Origin: Amborella trichopoda | Taxonomy: Eukaryota > Streptophyta > Magnoliopsida > Amborellales > Amborellaceae | NCBI RefSeq assembly: GCF_000471905.2 | Contig: NW_006499810.1 | Span: 3,116,563 to 3,180,562, forward strand | Reading direction: 5' to 3' | DNA: 64,000 nucleotides | In this document: piece after piece, positions 22,129 to 33,479 of the stretch | Numbering within the stretch: the first letter of the stretch is position 1 | Layout: the number at the start of each line of letters is the position of its first letter | The notes under the pieces: generated by a model | The model's input: only the letters and a program-made list of their open reading frames with translations | Databases searched by the model: none | Told to the model about the DNA's origin: nothing | Position numbers and translations under genes: made by a program

Positions 22129-22776
22129 AGTGGCAAAGAAGTAGACACCCTTTGGCTGTCCTTTAAGGGGCAGGTGAGTGGCAAAGATAATGCAAATATT
22201 TTTAAAGTCCATCATGACGTTTCGTGGCTAGCGAACACACCAATTATCCCTCAAAGACATTGTGCTCCCCTCTCACCCACCTAGGGCATTTTCATCCTAG
22301 GGTTTTCAGTGTGAAATGTCGATGAATTACACAAGCTAGAAACTCGAGTTGGATTTTCTGGCCATGCGACTTAACTTCATGGGTTTTCACAATTTTAAAT
22401 TCTTAAACTTGGCATTTTCTTTTATTCCTTTAGGGTTTCCTAAATTCTTCTATAGTTTTAGGACAAGGTTTGCCTGGTCAATTCTGAAGAGAGAGATGAG
22501 GCAGCAATGTGGTAATCATCATATAAGGGTGTCCAACCTCTTTCGTTTTTAAAAGTCTTTTTAAAAATTTTGAAAACAAGGGGGGAATTTTGAAATGGAT
22601 GCCGTAGCTGTAGACAGGTCATGATTTTAACAAAGAAATTAAAGGTTTTGAAAACACAAGACATATAGTGAATCACTTCAAAAAGAGAAAGATATTTTGA
22701 AATTTTTTTTTTAGTTAGCAGTTTTAGCTCCTGCAACTATAGAGCCCTCTAAGCATTTTAACATCCTGCAGCAATG
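22129..22776 (+). repeat. Dispersed repeat, copy 1 (partner at 45545-46208)
   Basis: It starts AGTGGCAAAGAAGTAGACACC. It shares with 45545-46208 the blocks CATCATGACGTTTCGTGG, GAAACTCGAGTTG(g/a)ATTTTCTGG and AGAGAGATGAGG, in the same order and spacing. The structure suggests an LTR fragment. No coding sequence. Confidence 0.75.
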
Positions 22777-22780
22777 GATA

Positions 22781-22935
22781 GATACACCTGACCTTTTACG
22801 TCATACAGGGCTAGACGGATACACCCTATCTTTTATGTCACACGGGATTAGATATTTTTTGAATACGCCCGACCTTTAATGTCGTACGAGATTAGATCTT
22901 TTCCTGTCTCGGCTCTTTTACATTGCACGAGTTTG
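22781..22935 (+). repeat. Imperfect ~50-bp tandem repeat, three units
   Basis: Each unit has the form GGATACACC(t/c)GACCTTTTACGTCATACxGGxxTAGA. Units begin near 22783, 22817 and 22862. Confidence 0.55.
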
Positions 22936-24129
22936 ACGCTTTATGAATTGTGATTTTGGTCGGCAGTTTAAACTCGTGCCACAAGGGAGTATCTAAAAAG
23001 TTTCAAAAATTAATTAAATGTTTGAAAATAGCCTTTTTTTTTTTTGGGGTATTATAGCGTTTGCCACTGTTACGGGGAAAAGTTTTATTTTTTATTTTTT
23101 GCTCCACTGCCCTAGTTATGGGGTGTTTTATTTGTTAATATTTTATGTGCAATTGATTTACTGAGGTAGAGAGGGACATTTTATTTGCACCAACTTTTCA
23201 GACTGAATTTTGAAACACTCAGCCCCCATAGTTATAGGATTTTTGTCTCAAAATTCCAGTTAATGTACCGTCATACACACACACGGTGATGAGTTTACCT
23301 CCTTTTGCCTTAGGGGATCTAGCAGAGAGAGAGAGTGCTCCCGAACTAGCCAATGTCGTCATTCTACCCATATTCGATATGTGGTAGTTCACAATTATGC
23401 TCATTAACCATCTAGTTTCAAGCCTTCATAACAGGCATAAGAAGTTGGCTTCATGAGCGAGGTCAGATCGACTAATAGTTTAACCTCTTGTAGTGATGGA
23501 GGAAGTTCTTTCTAGAAAGGGAAATTTTTTAAGAAAATTGATAATTTTAACAATAAATTTGAAAAGCATTTTCAAAGAGGGACGGGCCTTGTAGTTTTTG
23601 CCACTCATGGCCCCTTTGGTAGTCATTTTATTTATTTATTTATTATTCATTTATTTAAAGATGATGAAAAAGATTTCCTTGTGAGATCATGAGGGCTCAA
23701 CAAACTTGATGTTTTCTTTGGCCTTGAGCTCCCATCTTGTGTTTCGCATAACTAGGAGGAGTTCTTTGAGTTCTTACCAAGCTTCCTTCATAGAGAGGTC
23801 TCAATTTTCTTCCTGGGGTGATTTGAAGTTTCTCGGGTCTCCAATTCATGTCACCTTCCCATATCTTCCCAAGTTGGTCCTGTTGGGAACCTGTAGGGAT
23901 TAGGCAGAGTGTCAATTCTCAGGGCCTGGTTATGCACTATTTTTGTAACTTGCAAGAACTTCTTTTGTGCTTGAGTTGGACAAGTGCCTCCTTTCTGGAG
24001 GATTTTGTTTTACCTGTGACGCCCTTTTCGGGTTTTCACCATGACTTTATTTTCGGTCTCCCATTTTTTTTTTTATAACCTGTGTTGCCTATTCAAGTTT
24101 TCACCACGTCTTTTTTCTTTTTGTGCTCG
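22936..24129. other. Retroelement-derived non-coding DNA
   Basis: No gene is recognised. The stretch lies 3' of the Tat-type pol below (minus strand) and so probably holds its 3' non-coding region or LTR. Ends were not identified. Confidence 0.3.
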
Positions 24130-26064
24130 TTATGAGTAGAATTTTCTGAGATGCATTCCATTAATGAGGTAGTTGAGTTTATACGCATCATGATTTCTTA
24201 TTATATAGGAATTGCCTGCATGCACTCGGGTTACCACGAATGGCCCCTCCCAATTAGGTTTGAATTTTCCTAATGGGTGTGGATTTGCAGGAGTGTAGAA
24301 GATCTTCATGAGTACCATGTCTCCTTCTCTGAATTGTCGAGGAATAACTTTTGTTTGGTATGTCCTCTCGATTCTACGATGTTAAGCTACGCTATTGTGT
24401 GTTGCTTGTAATCGTCTTTCATCCAGAGTATCAAGGGCAGCGACTCGTGCTTCGATCTTTTGTTCCTCATCAAAATATTTATGAATGAGCACTTGGAGAG
24501 ACGATATCTCGACTTCAATGGGTAGCACAACCTCCATACCATACACTAACGATTATGGGATCATGCCAGTAGGATTCTTCTCATTTGTTCGATAGGCCCA
24601 TAACGCGTAATTTAATTTTTCATGCCAATCTTTGCCACCTTCTATCATTTTATCTATAGTTCTAAAAAGTCCTTTGTTTGTGGCCCCTGCTTGTCCATTT
24701 CCTTGAGGGTAGTAGGGTGTGGAGAATTTCTGCATTATCCGAAAATTTTTACACATCATAATGACTCTTTCATTGTCAGTAATGATTGATTGATTTTCAA
24801 AGTTGATTTCATTGTCAATAATGATTGATTCTGGAACGCCAAATCTGAATACAATGTTATTTTTTTATGAGATGGGCAACATGCTGACATTCAATTTTGA
24901 CAAATGATGCGGCCTCTACCCATTTTGCAAAGTTTTTTGTAGTCGTTAGTCTATAACGGTGGCCATTCGAGGCTTTTGGTGAAATTTCGATAATATCAAG
25001 ACCCCACATTGCAAAAGGCCGTATGAGTGGTGTTAAGTGGTACTGACAGTGCATGGATGAGGTCTCCATAAAGCTGACATTTGGGACTCATCTTAACGAA
25101 TTTCCAACAATATTCGACCATGACGGTCCAATAATAGCCACGACACCTGATTTTATGGGCTAAGGCTACTGCCCCAGAACGAACTCCTACATTGTGTTAT
25201 TATGTTAATAATTGGTTGATTTCTGGATGGTCTAGGCACTGCAAGATGATGTCATCCAATGATTTCTTGAATAAAAGGTCATATATTGCTAGGAAACCCA
25301 TAAAAAACCTTTGGAAGGCTTCCTTATCCTTTTTGGTGGTTCGGTCGAGGTATGGCCCATCTTTCAATAAGGACAACACATTGTGAAACCATGGTTTTTC
25401 TTTGACTAGTGCATATGAAGCCACAAAAGACACTTCCTCACCATTCTCATTTTCTTGCTCTATTTCTTTTTCTATCCTTGGTGGGGAAGGGTCATGCTTG
25501 TGCCTGATATGAAATGGCAGCATGGTGACTTCTAAAGGAATGTCGACCATTGAAGCAAGGGTTGCAAAGGTGTCGGCGAACCGATTGTTTTCCCTAGTTA
25601 CATGTTGGAAGGTGATCTGCTTAAAATATTTTGTCATCTTTCCCACCTTTTCTTGATAGGGTTTTAATTTTTCTTCTTTGACCTTCAAAATCCCTTGAAC
25701 TTAATTTATGACGAGCAAGGTGTCACCAATGACTCGTATTTATTGGATTTTCATACTCGAGCCCAACTATCACGGCTTCATATTCGACAATCTTATCGGT
25801 ACAAGGGAAATTCAATCTGATGAATGTTAGCATTAAAATTTTATTGGGTGAGCATAAACCCCTATACCCGACCTGTATTCGTTCCTTACACCATTGAAAT
25901 ATAGCTCACAGGTTGATTACTCAATTGTGAAGAGGTCCTCATCAGGGAGATCTATTTTAACAAGAGTATTATTTAGCAGTGCATGTTCCGCTAAATGGTC
26001 ATTAATTGCCTGTCCTTTGATCGATTTTTGAGTGACATATTTAATATCAAACTCGCTCAATAGC
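24130..26064 (-). pseudogene. Tat-lineage Ty3/gypsy pol, 3' half (RNase H and integrase)
   Basis: Reading downstream on the minus strand: [13 protein letters not shown] and AINDHLAEH (26060-25980) are the RT/RNase H connection typical of the Tat lineage. Next comes the second, archaeal-type RNase H (KIVEYEAVIVGLE, then ITFQHVTRENNRFADTFATL near 25600). Integrase follows, with WGLDIIEISP (~25000), FSTPYYPQGNGQAGATNK (~24700), YSLVYGMEVVLPIEVEI (~24530) and the C-terminal NWEGPFVVTRV (~24250). It would insert element DNA into chromosomes. Stops and frameshifts break it at several places, and the 5' part of pol and gag are missing because the element is joined to a chromovirus at ~26065. In the integrase motif Q-G-N-G-Q-A the catalytic Glu position (normally ...GQ.E..N) reads Gly-Ala, a likely loss. 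Confidence 0.8.
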
Positions 26065-26561
26065 ATTCTCCCATACAAGGCCTCAAAAGGTGTCATTTGA
26101 ATACTAGCTTGGAAGCTGTTGTTATAAGCAAATTCTATCCGAGGCAAATGGTCATCCCATCTTCCTTTGAAATTAGTAACACAAGCCCTTAACATGTCCT
26201 TTAGGGTTTGAATAGTCCTTTTTGACTGCCCATCAATCTGGGGTTGGAGAGCAGTGCTAAAAGTGAGTCTTGTCCCTAATGTTGATTGCAGACCATTCCA
26301 AAATCTTGAAGTAAATCTAGTGTCACTGTTGGACACGATGCTAACATGTATTCCATTCAACCTTACAATTTCTTTAATGTATAACTGAGCCAATTTATTC
26401 ACAATATACTTTGTGTGGACCGGTAAAAAGTGAGCAGCTTTAGTCAGCCGGTCCACAATGACCCAAAATCTGTCATGCCCAGCTCCTGTTCTAGATAAGC
26501 TAGAGACAAAGTCAATAGTAATGTGTTCCCACTTCCATTCTAGCACAAACAAGGGTTGCAA
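25917..26561 (-). pseudogene. Open 214-codon chimera of chromovirus integrase and Tat RNase H
   Basis: Residues 1-165 are chromovirus integrase core ([14 protein letters not shown], then [10 protein letters not shown], then [10 protein letters not shown]). From about residue 166 the text switches to Tat-lineage RT/RNase H connection ([31 protein letters not shown]). The frame stays open through the junction at about 26065-26070. The catalytic Glu of the integrase (normally GQSERTIQ) is Lys (GQSKRTIQ). It is a chance product of recombination between two dead elements. No promoter or start context supports expression. Confidence 0.75.
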
Positions 26562-26932
26562 TAGTCTGGCGGTTTCTGATGCTCAGCCTTCACTTGCTGG
26601 TATGTCAAGCACTTAGGAATAAATTGTGCCACTTCCTTTTTTATATCATTCCACCAGAACATCTTCCTTAGATCCTGATACATTTTAGTACTCCCTAGGT
26701 GTACAGTATAACGAGAGTGGTGTGCTTCTTCCAAAATAGCCCGCTTCACATTTTCATCATTCGGAACACATACTCGATCCTTAAATCTTAACAGACCATC
26801 CTTGCTAATAGAGAAATTATCCTTTCTTCCCAGCTTTATTTCTTCTAGAATTTTCATGAGTTGGGGATCTTTCTTTTGTACCATTCGGATCTGTTGAAAG
26901 AGCTGGGGTTCCATCCTCAAATAAGCAGTCAT
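26065..26932 (-). pseudogene. Chromovirus (Tekay/Del-like) integrase, C-terminus lost
   Basis: The zinc-binding N-terminus shows EEAHHSRYTVHLGSTKMYQD followed by KCLTYQQ; one Cys of the HHCC set is replaced (CLTCQQ is usual). The core has the first two acidic residues (TIDFV, SDTRF) but the third is Lys. The C-terminal GPY/F module and chromodomain are missing because of the junction at ~26065. A stop/frame change near 26550 separates the N-terminal and core parts. Confidence 0.85.
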
Positions 26933-27709
26933 TCATACCCCATCACTAAGGGGCAGGGTTGGGTGCCACTCCACTGCTTCTTCTAATAGTTTCATCTCTC
27001 GAACCAATAGGTGTGCCACAGACACCACGGGCTTCCTGCTTAAATCATCTGCTATTACATTGATCTTACCCAGTTGGTAATTGATGATACAGTCATAGTC
27101 ATTTAGTAGATCCATCCATTTTCTTTGCCTCATGTTTAACTCGTTCTGGGAAAATAGATACTTGAGGCCCTTATAATCTGTGAATACCTTAAATTGGGCC
27201 CCATAAAGGTAGTATCTCCATATTTTCAAGGTGAAAACTATAGCCGCGAGTTCCAAGTCATGAGTTGGGTAATTTTGTTTGTGTAACTTTAATTGTCAAG
27301 AGACATAAGCTATGACCTTCCCTCGCTGCATCAGTACACATCCAAGCCCTTTATGAGAGGCGTCAGTATAAACTACAAAATCCTTGTTCCCTTCAAGTAA
27401 GGCCAGTATCAGGGCCGTAGTCAGTCTATTCTTCAGTTCTTGAAAACTTATCTCACAATCATCTGACCACACAAACTTCACTTCCATCTGGGTTAGACGA
27501 GTTAGGGGGAGTGCTATCTTTGAGAACCCTTCTATGAAGCACCTATAATATCCTGCTAGTCTCAGAAAACTGCCGACCTCTGTCACATTTTTCGATCTTC
27601 CCCACTTAAGTACGGCTTCAATTTTACAAGGGTCAATTGCGACCCCATCCTTAGATACAATGTGCCCAAGAAAGGCCATGTTAGGAAAACAATAATCGCT
27701 CTTTCCCAA
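26933..27709 (-). pseudogene. Chromovirus RT C-terminus and RNase H
   Basis: LGHIVSKDGVAIDP (~27670) and GYYRCFIEGFSKIA are the thumb region. FVVYTDASHKGLGCVLMQ (~27340) is the RNase H catalytic start. After a break at ~27257-27295 it continues ELAAIVFTLKIWRYYLYG, FTDYKGLKYLF and INVIADDLSRK. HYLYG usually carries the His here. The Asp, Glu and Asp residues are visible, with FTDYKGL replacing FTDHKSL. Two frames; not functional. Confidence 0.9.
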
Positions 27710-27753
27710 CTTAGCTTATAACCTTTCTGACTTTAGAGTCTGGAGGACTATTC

Positions 27754-28284
27754 TTAGGGGCTGTTCATGCGATTCCAGGTTCTTTGAATACACCAAATAT
27801 CATCTATAAAGACCACCATAAAATTTTTCAGGAAGGGTCTAAAAACTCTATTCATCAAATCCATAAAGACAGTCGAGGCATTGGTCAACCCGAACGGCAT
27901 TACCAAGAACTCATAGTGGCCATAACAGGTCCTGAATGCTGTCTTGGAGACATCTTCTTCCTTGAACCGCAATTGATGATAGCTTGACTGAAGATCAATC
28001 TTAGAAAATACTTGGGTCCCTTGAAGCTGGTCAAAAAGGTCATCAAGTCTAGGCAAGGGATACTTCTTCTTTACAGTGACCTGATTCAGCTGTCTATAGT
28101 CTATACAAAGCGTTAAAGACCAATCTTTCTTTTTCAAAAATAGGACTGGTGCACCCCAAGGTGACACACTAGGTTGAATAAACCCCTTTTCCAATAATTC
28201 CTGCAGTTGTTCCTTCAGCTCCTTTAATTCAACTGGGGCCATCCTATAAGGGGCTTTAGAAATAGGAGCAGTGCCTGGGACCAC
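27754..28284 (-). pseudogene. Chromovirus reverse transcriptase
   Basis: This is a classic Ty3/gypsy [90 protein letters not shown] and VFIDDI. The catalytic IDDI is present, but a frameshift follows it at once (WCIQRTW), so the thumb lies in another frame downstream. SSYHQ replaces SGYHQ and TCYGH replaces TRYGH. Upstream it joins the protease linker with one frame break near 28290. Confidence 0.9.
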
Positions 28285-28298
28285 ATCTATCTCAAATT

Positions 28299-28690
28299 CT
28301 ACTTCCTTGCTGGAGACAAAGAGGTCAACTCCTCAAGAAAAACTTCGGGATATTCCCTCACCAATGGTATCTCTTCTAACTTGGACTGGACATCCCGATT
28401 CTCTACTACATAGGCCAAATACCCAACACATCCTTCGGCCAACAAGCGAGAAGCCCAAAGGGTCAAAATAGGGTGCATAGGGGAACCATCCTTAATGCCC
28501 ACAAAGTTCAGCTCAGGCTGATTTGGGCATCCAAAGGTTACAGTTTTATCATAGTAATTTACTGTAGTATAATGTGTGAACAATCAGTCTATGCCCAAAA
28601 TAATATCAAAATCTTGAATATCTTATAGTATCAAGTCTATAGGTAAGACACATCCTTCAAGCAAGACTCCACAGTGTTTATAAACAATAT
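28299..28690 (-). pseudogene. Chromovirus protease tail and linker to RT
   Basis: CVLPIDLIL, a stop, then DIQDFDIILGID and another stop (28585-28655) match the C-terminal half of gypsy protease (LP.DL..L..FDVILGMDWL). The stop at the end replaces the usual Trp. The open part 28299-28583 then has NYYDKTVTFGCPNQPEL, GCVGYLAYVV and IPLVREYPEVF, the standard protease-RT linker. The protease active-site DTGA is absent, having been deleted together with the gag zinc knuckle. Confidence 0.8.
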
Positions 28691-28714
28691 CAGTTTCTAA
28701 AGATTCCTCCATAG

Positions 28715-29434
28715 GTGTGCTTCCAAAGTCCAGTCAAGAAGTGCAGGGTCTACCAAAGGGGAGAATGTTTTGAGGTTTGCCTATATCACCCTTCCCCTTA
28801 TATCAGGCCTGAGGCCTCTCTCAAACTTATGCGCCTTTCGCGCTGCAGCATTGATGATGTGTGTTGCATATCTAGACAATTCAGCAAACTTGGCTACATA
28901 TTGCTCCACTGACAAGTTTCCTTGTAGCAGCTCAATGAACTCCACTTCCTTTCTTTACCGTACAAAGTCAGGGAAGTGCTTCTCATTGAATGCTTCCAAA
29001 ACATTTTCCCAATTCACTTCTGTCCTTGACCTTTCCCATGATTGCTTCACTGAGCCCCACCAGTGCTCAGCATCACCTTCCAACATGAAGGTTCCCAGCC
29101 TAACCTTATGTTCATTAGTACAATGTAACACCTCAAATATTTTCTTGATTTGTCTCCTCTATCGTTCTGCTTTCTCTACTCCTCGGTGCCCCAAGAACGT
29201 TGGAGGTCCTAGCCTCCTAAATCTTTCTATTCCCCCACTGTCAGTTAGTTATGGGGCAGAGGTAGCTGGGGCGGGCATACTGTCTTTCAGCATTTGAGAA
29301 ATGTCTCCTAAGGTCTTGAAGAATTCACCAAGGGCCTCGGTATTCTCATTGTTGGAGCTCACAATATTGGTATGAGTCCTCGGCATCTTCGACATAAAAC
29401 AGAAGCACTCAACTACTAGCCTATTCAAGACCAT
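28715..29434 (-). pseudogene. Chromovirus gag
   Basis: Minus-strand pieces in two frames give GDAEHWWGSVKQSWER (~29060), NEKHFPDFVR (~28980), KEVEFIELLQGNLSVEQYV (~28940) and KFERGLRPDIRGRV (~28800), the conserved capsid core of gypsy gag. The open piece 29249-29434 gives an N-terminal part (MSKMPRTHTNIVS). Stops interrupt the frame. The CCHC knuckle expected after the core is absent, deleted together with the start of the protease. Confidence 0.8.
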
Positions 29435-29482
29435 TCCAGGGATACTCCTAAGACTCTTTAGGTCAAGAATCCTATCCTGGCT

Positions 29483-29494
29483 GCTCTGATACTA
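29483..29494 (-). other. Primer binding site of the chromovirus
   Basis: The minus strand reads TAGTATCAGAGC, one mismatch from the TGGTATCAGAGC complement of initiator tRNA-Met. It stands 4 bases after an LTR-terminal ...CATGACA and about 50 bp before the gag trace, as expected. Confidence 0.75.
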
Positions 29495-30460
29495 CAACTG
29501 TCATGACCCCGCCCCCTGACCCCTATCGTACTTCCCAAAGGGCGATAGAGTGTTGGATCTCCACCAGAGATCACAAATGTCACCCAGGTGGGAGTGGCTC
29601 AACACGTTGGAAATGCAGAATCAAAGCAAACCACGAATAAAATGAAAACCCATTCATCAGGCATCACACAACTGCACCAATTAAAACCATTATATACAAT
29701 TTCCAAGGGTTCTTTACAATTCTGTCCAAAGAACTACTGACCTAACAACAAAATGTCAATATTACATCAAAATCACATTGTGGCAACACCACCAGACACT
29801 TACTATCAAAAGTTCCTTGATCAGTCCCGAGCTTCAGTCGCCTGCCACGACTGTCCAGCTACCCACTCTCAAGAATATGAAATTATCACTCTACACAGGG
29901 AAGAAAAACAAGAAGAATGAGCTCAAAGCCTAGTAAGTAGATTATTGCCGTTGCATTCCCATCTACATGCATACTTATAAGATAATGTGGTCCGTAGATC
30001 ATCACAGTTCATGCAAATCACAGAGTAAAGTCATCCACTACAATTCATTAGCAGTGTAAAACAGAGTATGATTCAGATATCAAAGCAGTACATATTTATG
30101 AGCTAACAATTATTTCACCTCTTATCACAGTAACAGGTCAGTACCCAGAAAGAACACACAAAACATACAAGCAAAGTCTGGAGTTGTCTACTCTTGAAGT
30201 AGAAGTCACATCGATTAGGTCAAGCCAATCCTGAACTTAGAACTTCTACCCTTTTCTAGGAGGGAGGACAATGACAAATAGAGACCCCATTTCGTAATGT
30301 CCTCACTCACACACAATCTCCAACGCGCTTTGGGGTTTTCGATAGGCAGTGGCCTTGCAAGACACAACCCTCTCTTTATGCCTTTAGGCGAGAGGACATT
30401 ACACTACCATTTACAGTCACCTCCACTGTCCATTCCTATCATTGGAGTCGAGGCACAGTC

Positions 30461-30814
30461 TATCCAACTACCAATGGAGGATCCATTGCGTAGTGGTCAT
30501 GTCACATATATTAGTATCAATATAACAAAATCACAATATCAAACTACCAATGGAGGACTCATTGCATAGTGGTCAGTATCACATATAGATAACAAAATCA
30601 CAATATCCAACTACCAATGGAGGACCCTTGCGTAGTGGTAATGTCACATATATCAGTCTCAATATATCAGAATCACAATATCCAACTACTAATGGAGGAC
30701 CCATTGTGTAGTGGTCAATATCTCATATAGATAACAGAATCACAGTATCCAACTACCAATGGACGACCCATTGCATAGTGGTCAGTATCACAGATAGATA
30801 ACAAAATCACAGTA
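30461..30814 (-). repeat. Minisatellite in the LTR, alternating ~76- and ~68-bp units
   Basis: Units begin TATCCAACTACCAATGGAGG at about 30461, 30538, 30606, 30680 and 30749. Long units carry an extra TATTAGTATCAA-type insert and alternate with short ones, a two-unit higher-order repeat of ~144 bp. Confidence 0.8.
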
Positions 30815-31139
30815 TAGCACATTTAGTTACACTGCATATATGCATGCTCAAGCGTTCATTTGCTCATGCTTTACCATTAAAAAGTTTAAGAACATTCATA
30901 GTATCATACGCAGGCATTTTCAGTATCTCATGACAGATAATTTCAATCTCCTTATGAAGGGATTTAGCTATATTTGCATACTTCATAATAACAGTTTGGG
31001 AATTTACTGTCATTCCCATCAGAGATATGCATATATTAAATGAGACATGACATTCAATTCATGAGGAATTTCAACTAAATTTCAATCTCCACTTAAAATA
31101 GACATTTATATCTTTCGTTCAAAAAGAATATGAAACTGT

Positions 31140-31760
31140 TTGTGCATCATTTGATCAGTTAAAGCCCAACATAATAAGGGCAACAGTTTTTGGAAATTTG
31201 CAGTAATCTATGATAGTGACATCTTACACCAACAAAAGCATAACTCCCAAATTTGGGGGAAATAATGGGATGGTTTCGAAACCAAAGTTCAAGTAGAAAT
31301 ACATATCTTTCTAAAAAAGGTGATTTGAAAGCATTTTGACACCATTTGGTCAATCAAAAGCTCAAAGCAACAGAATTGAATTTCTGAATTCTGCTAACAT
31401 TGATATATCCCTCTTATCAGGGGCATAATTTTCAATCTAGAGGGTATTTCGAAATGATTTCAACATGAAACTTTAAGTAAGCACATATATCTTTCATATG
31501 CCAGTGGTTTGAAAGAAATTTGAATCCATTTGGTCATTCAAAAGCTCAGGAAAACAGAAGCAACAATTCTGAATTTTAGTGAAATCTGCTAACAGTGATA
31601 TGCTTACACAATTTGAAGCATAGCTCCTCATTTGTAAAAATTTTGAGAAAATTTTAAACATAAAAATCATAGTAGACACATGCATATTTCCAATAGATGT
31701 GATTTGGTGTCATTTGGATGTCATTTGATAGGCCAATAGAGTGCCACAAATACATAAAAC
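31140..31760 (-). repeat. Degenerate ~190-bp tandem repeat in the LTR
   Basis: The phrase CATTTGGTCAATCAAAAGCTC and variants recurs at about 31148, 31345, 31529 and 31718, each preceded by ATATCTTTC and GATTTGAAA phrases and followed by a CATAACT...AATTT phrase. About three and a half units. Confidence 0.6.
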
Positions 31761-33102
31761 TTTCCTGGAATTTCAGTGTGAGCATGGCATTTCTAAAGTA
31801 ACAATCAATTACTGGCAAATTTGGTTAGACATTCACATGAATCATTTTTCATCTTGAATTAGACTCACATGAATACCAATTCACATATTTTCATGATCAA
31901 CAATAGTAATTTCAGTGCTCATTTTGTCTTGCAAAGAAGGCCTAAATTTCTAAAAAACAAGGCACAACAAGGTACACATGCAACCATTGTTCCCCAAAAT
32001 TCATACAAGTTCATCCTTAATTTCATACTTCCACAATTAAAGATATGCAAGGTTTTTTATCCACTTACCTTTTGTGTGCAATGGTGTTCTCCAAACCCTT
32101 CACACAGTCACTTCACTCTCACTCCAAGTATTCCCACAAGGCTCAAAGGGGGCTGGAGGTTGATGTTCCAAGAGAGAGGAATAGGTTCCAAGCTGTGAGG
32201 CAAAAGGGAGAGAAGGGGCTTTTGTACTCTCTCACATGGGAGGTGGCATCGTGGGCTTGACAAGTGGCAACCTTAGTGTCATGCAGCTTGACAAGTGGCA
32301 AGGTGGCAGCATGGAGCAGGAAGATGGCACCCATAGGCGATGCACAGGCTTGGCGACCTTGCGCACGGTGGTAGTCTTTCTGCTTTTCTCACTGTTGTGC
32401 ATGTCTCTCTCTCTCTCTTCTTCTTCTCTCCTACTCTGTACGTGCCCACTGTCGCGCACACTCACTACCGCACGTGCTCACTCTCTTCTTCTTCTCTCTT
32501 CACTGCCGTGCGCTCCCACTGCCACACACACTTACTGCCGTGCACGTCTCCTCTTCTTATTCTCTCTTCACTGCCGTGTGTGCTCATTGCTGTGCACGCC
32601 CACTGCTGCACACGCTCATTGTCGTGAGGTATGTAGTGAGGTATGCATCAAATATACGGGGCAAGGTCTAAGAGGACCCGAGCCTGGACAGCTGTTCAGG
32701 GTAGGCTAAGAGTTGCCTCGAAGTGCAGCCCTAGTGGGTGAACCACGAACCCTAATGTGTGTGTGGGAGGTGGTGGTCTTAGGACCTTCTCCTTCTTGTG
32801 TCGAGGTTCTTGTTACAAGGGCCCGATGTGGTAGATCATGGGGGTTGGCCTTACGGCGACCCATAGAAGCTTTGGCAGCTAGACTGCCATGCGTAGGAAG
32901 GGATATGATTGCCTTTCAGCTACCCCAAGTAGTAGGACCGACAAGTGACTTGCCAGTAGCAAGGTACATGCTGTGTGCGGTGGCTAATGCACCACCCATG
33001 CAAGATGCTTTGGTGGAGCGTCCACCAAGTCTAAGAAATGGGAGTGAGGGACTTCTGGGTCCCTCCTCGCACCAACCCAGGCCAAGACTTGGGAGTGTGA
33101 CA

Positions 33103-33479
33103 AAAGGTAACGCTCAAAAGAAAGGTGAAACCTGCTCCCGAAGTGGACTCACAAGTGCGGGGACCTCAGACCGCTCTCTGGTAAACCATGTGAGGAAGAC
33201 ACAGGTAGGAATACGAACCGGTGAGAGAGGAATTAAGGTGTGAGGTGGGACTTACCTTACTTGAATCCATGACGCACTCGGGCTAGCTAGCGTGAGCTCC
33301 CTCCTAGATCACGTTGGAATGCCCCCAGGACTTATAATCTGTTCGAAATAGCCTTCTTTGGCCTATTTTATTCTTTCCCTTCAATCACACACACACACAC
33401 ACATTAGAAAACAAACAAGTGGGTCTGAAGACCCCACCTATTCATAGGGTGAGCGCACACATGTTGTGTACTTAAAGAA
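33103..33479. other. Retroelement-flanking DNA, nothing recognised
   Basis: No gene is seen. A (CA)n microsatellite lies at ~33390-33405. The stretch separates the chromovirus LTR from the next LTR copy. Confidence 0.3.

Larger units (their letters stand above)
29499..33102 (-). repeat. Long 5' LTR of the chromovirus (~3.6 kb)
   Basis: On the plus strand the block starts TGTCATGACCCCG next to the primer site and ends GGGAGTGTGACA. On the minus strand this reads TGTCACACTCCC ... CGGGGTCATGACA, with short inverted ends TGTCA/TGACA, the normal LTR form. Such long LTRs are known in the Tekay/Del lineage. There is no matching 3' LTR because the element is truncated at 26065, so the right boundary is inferred from the terminus alone. 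The open frames within it (for example 32236-32709, 32713-33243) are shadows. Confidence 0.6.

Noticed and set aside
32236-33243. Plus-strand frames of 157 and 176 codons
   Set aside because: They lie in the chromovirus LTR (the second runs past its right end), show no domain, and overlap equally long frames on the other strand.
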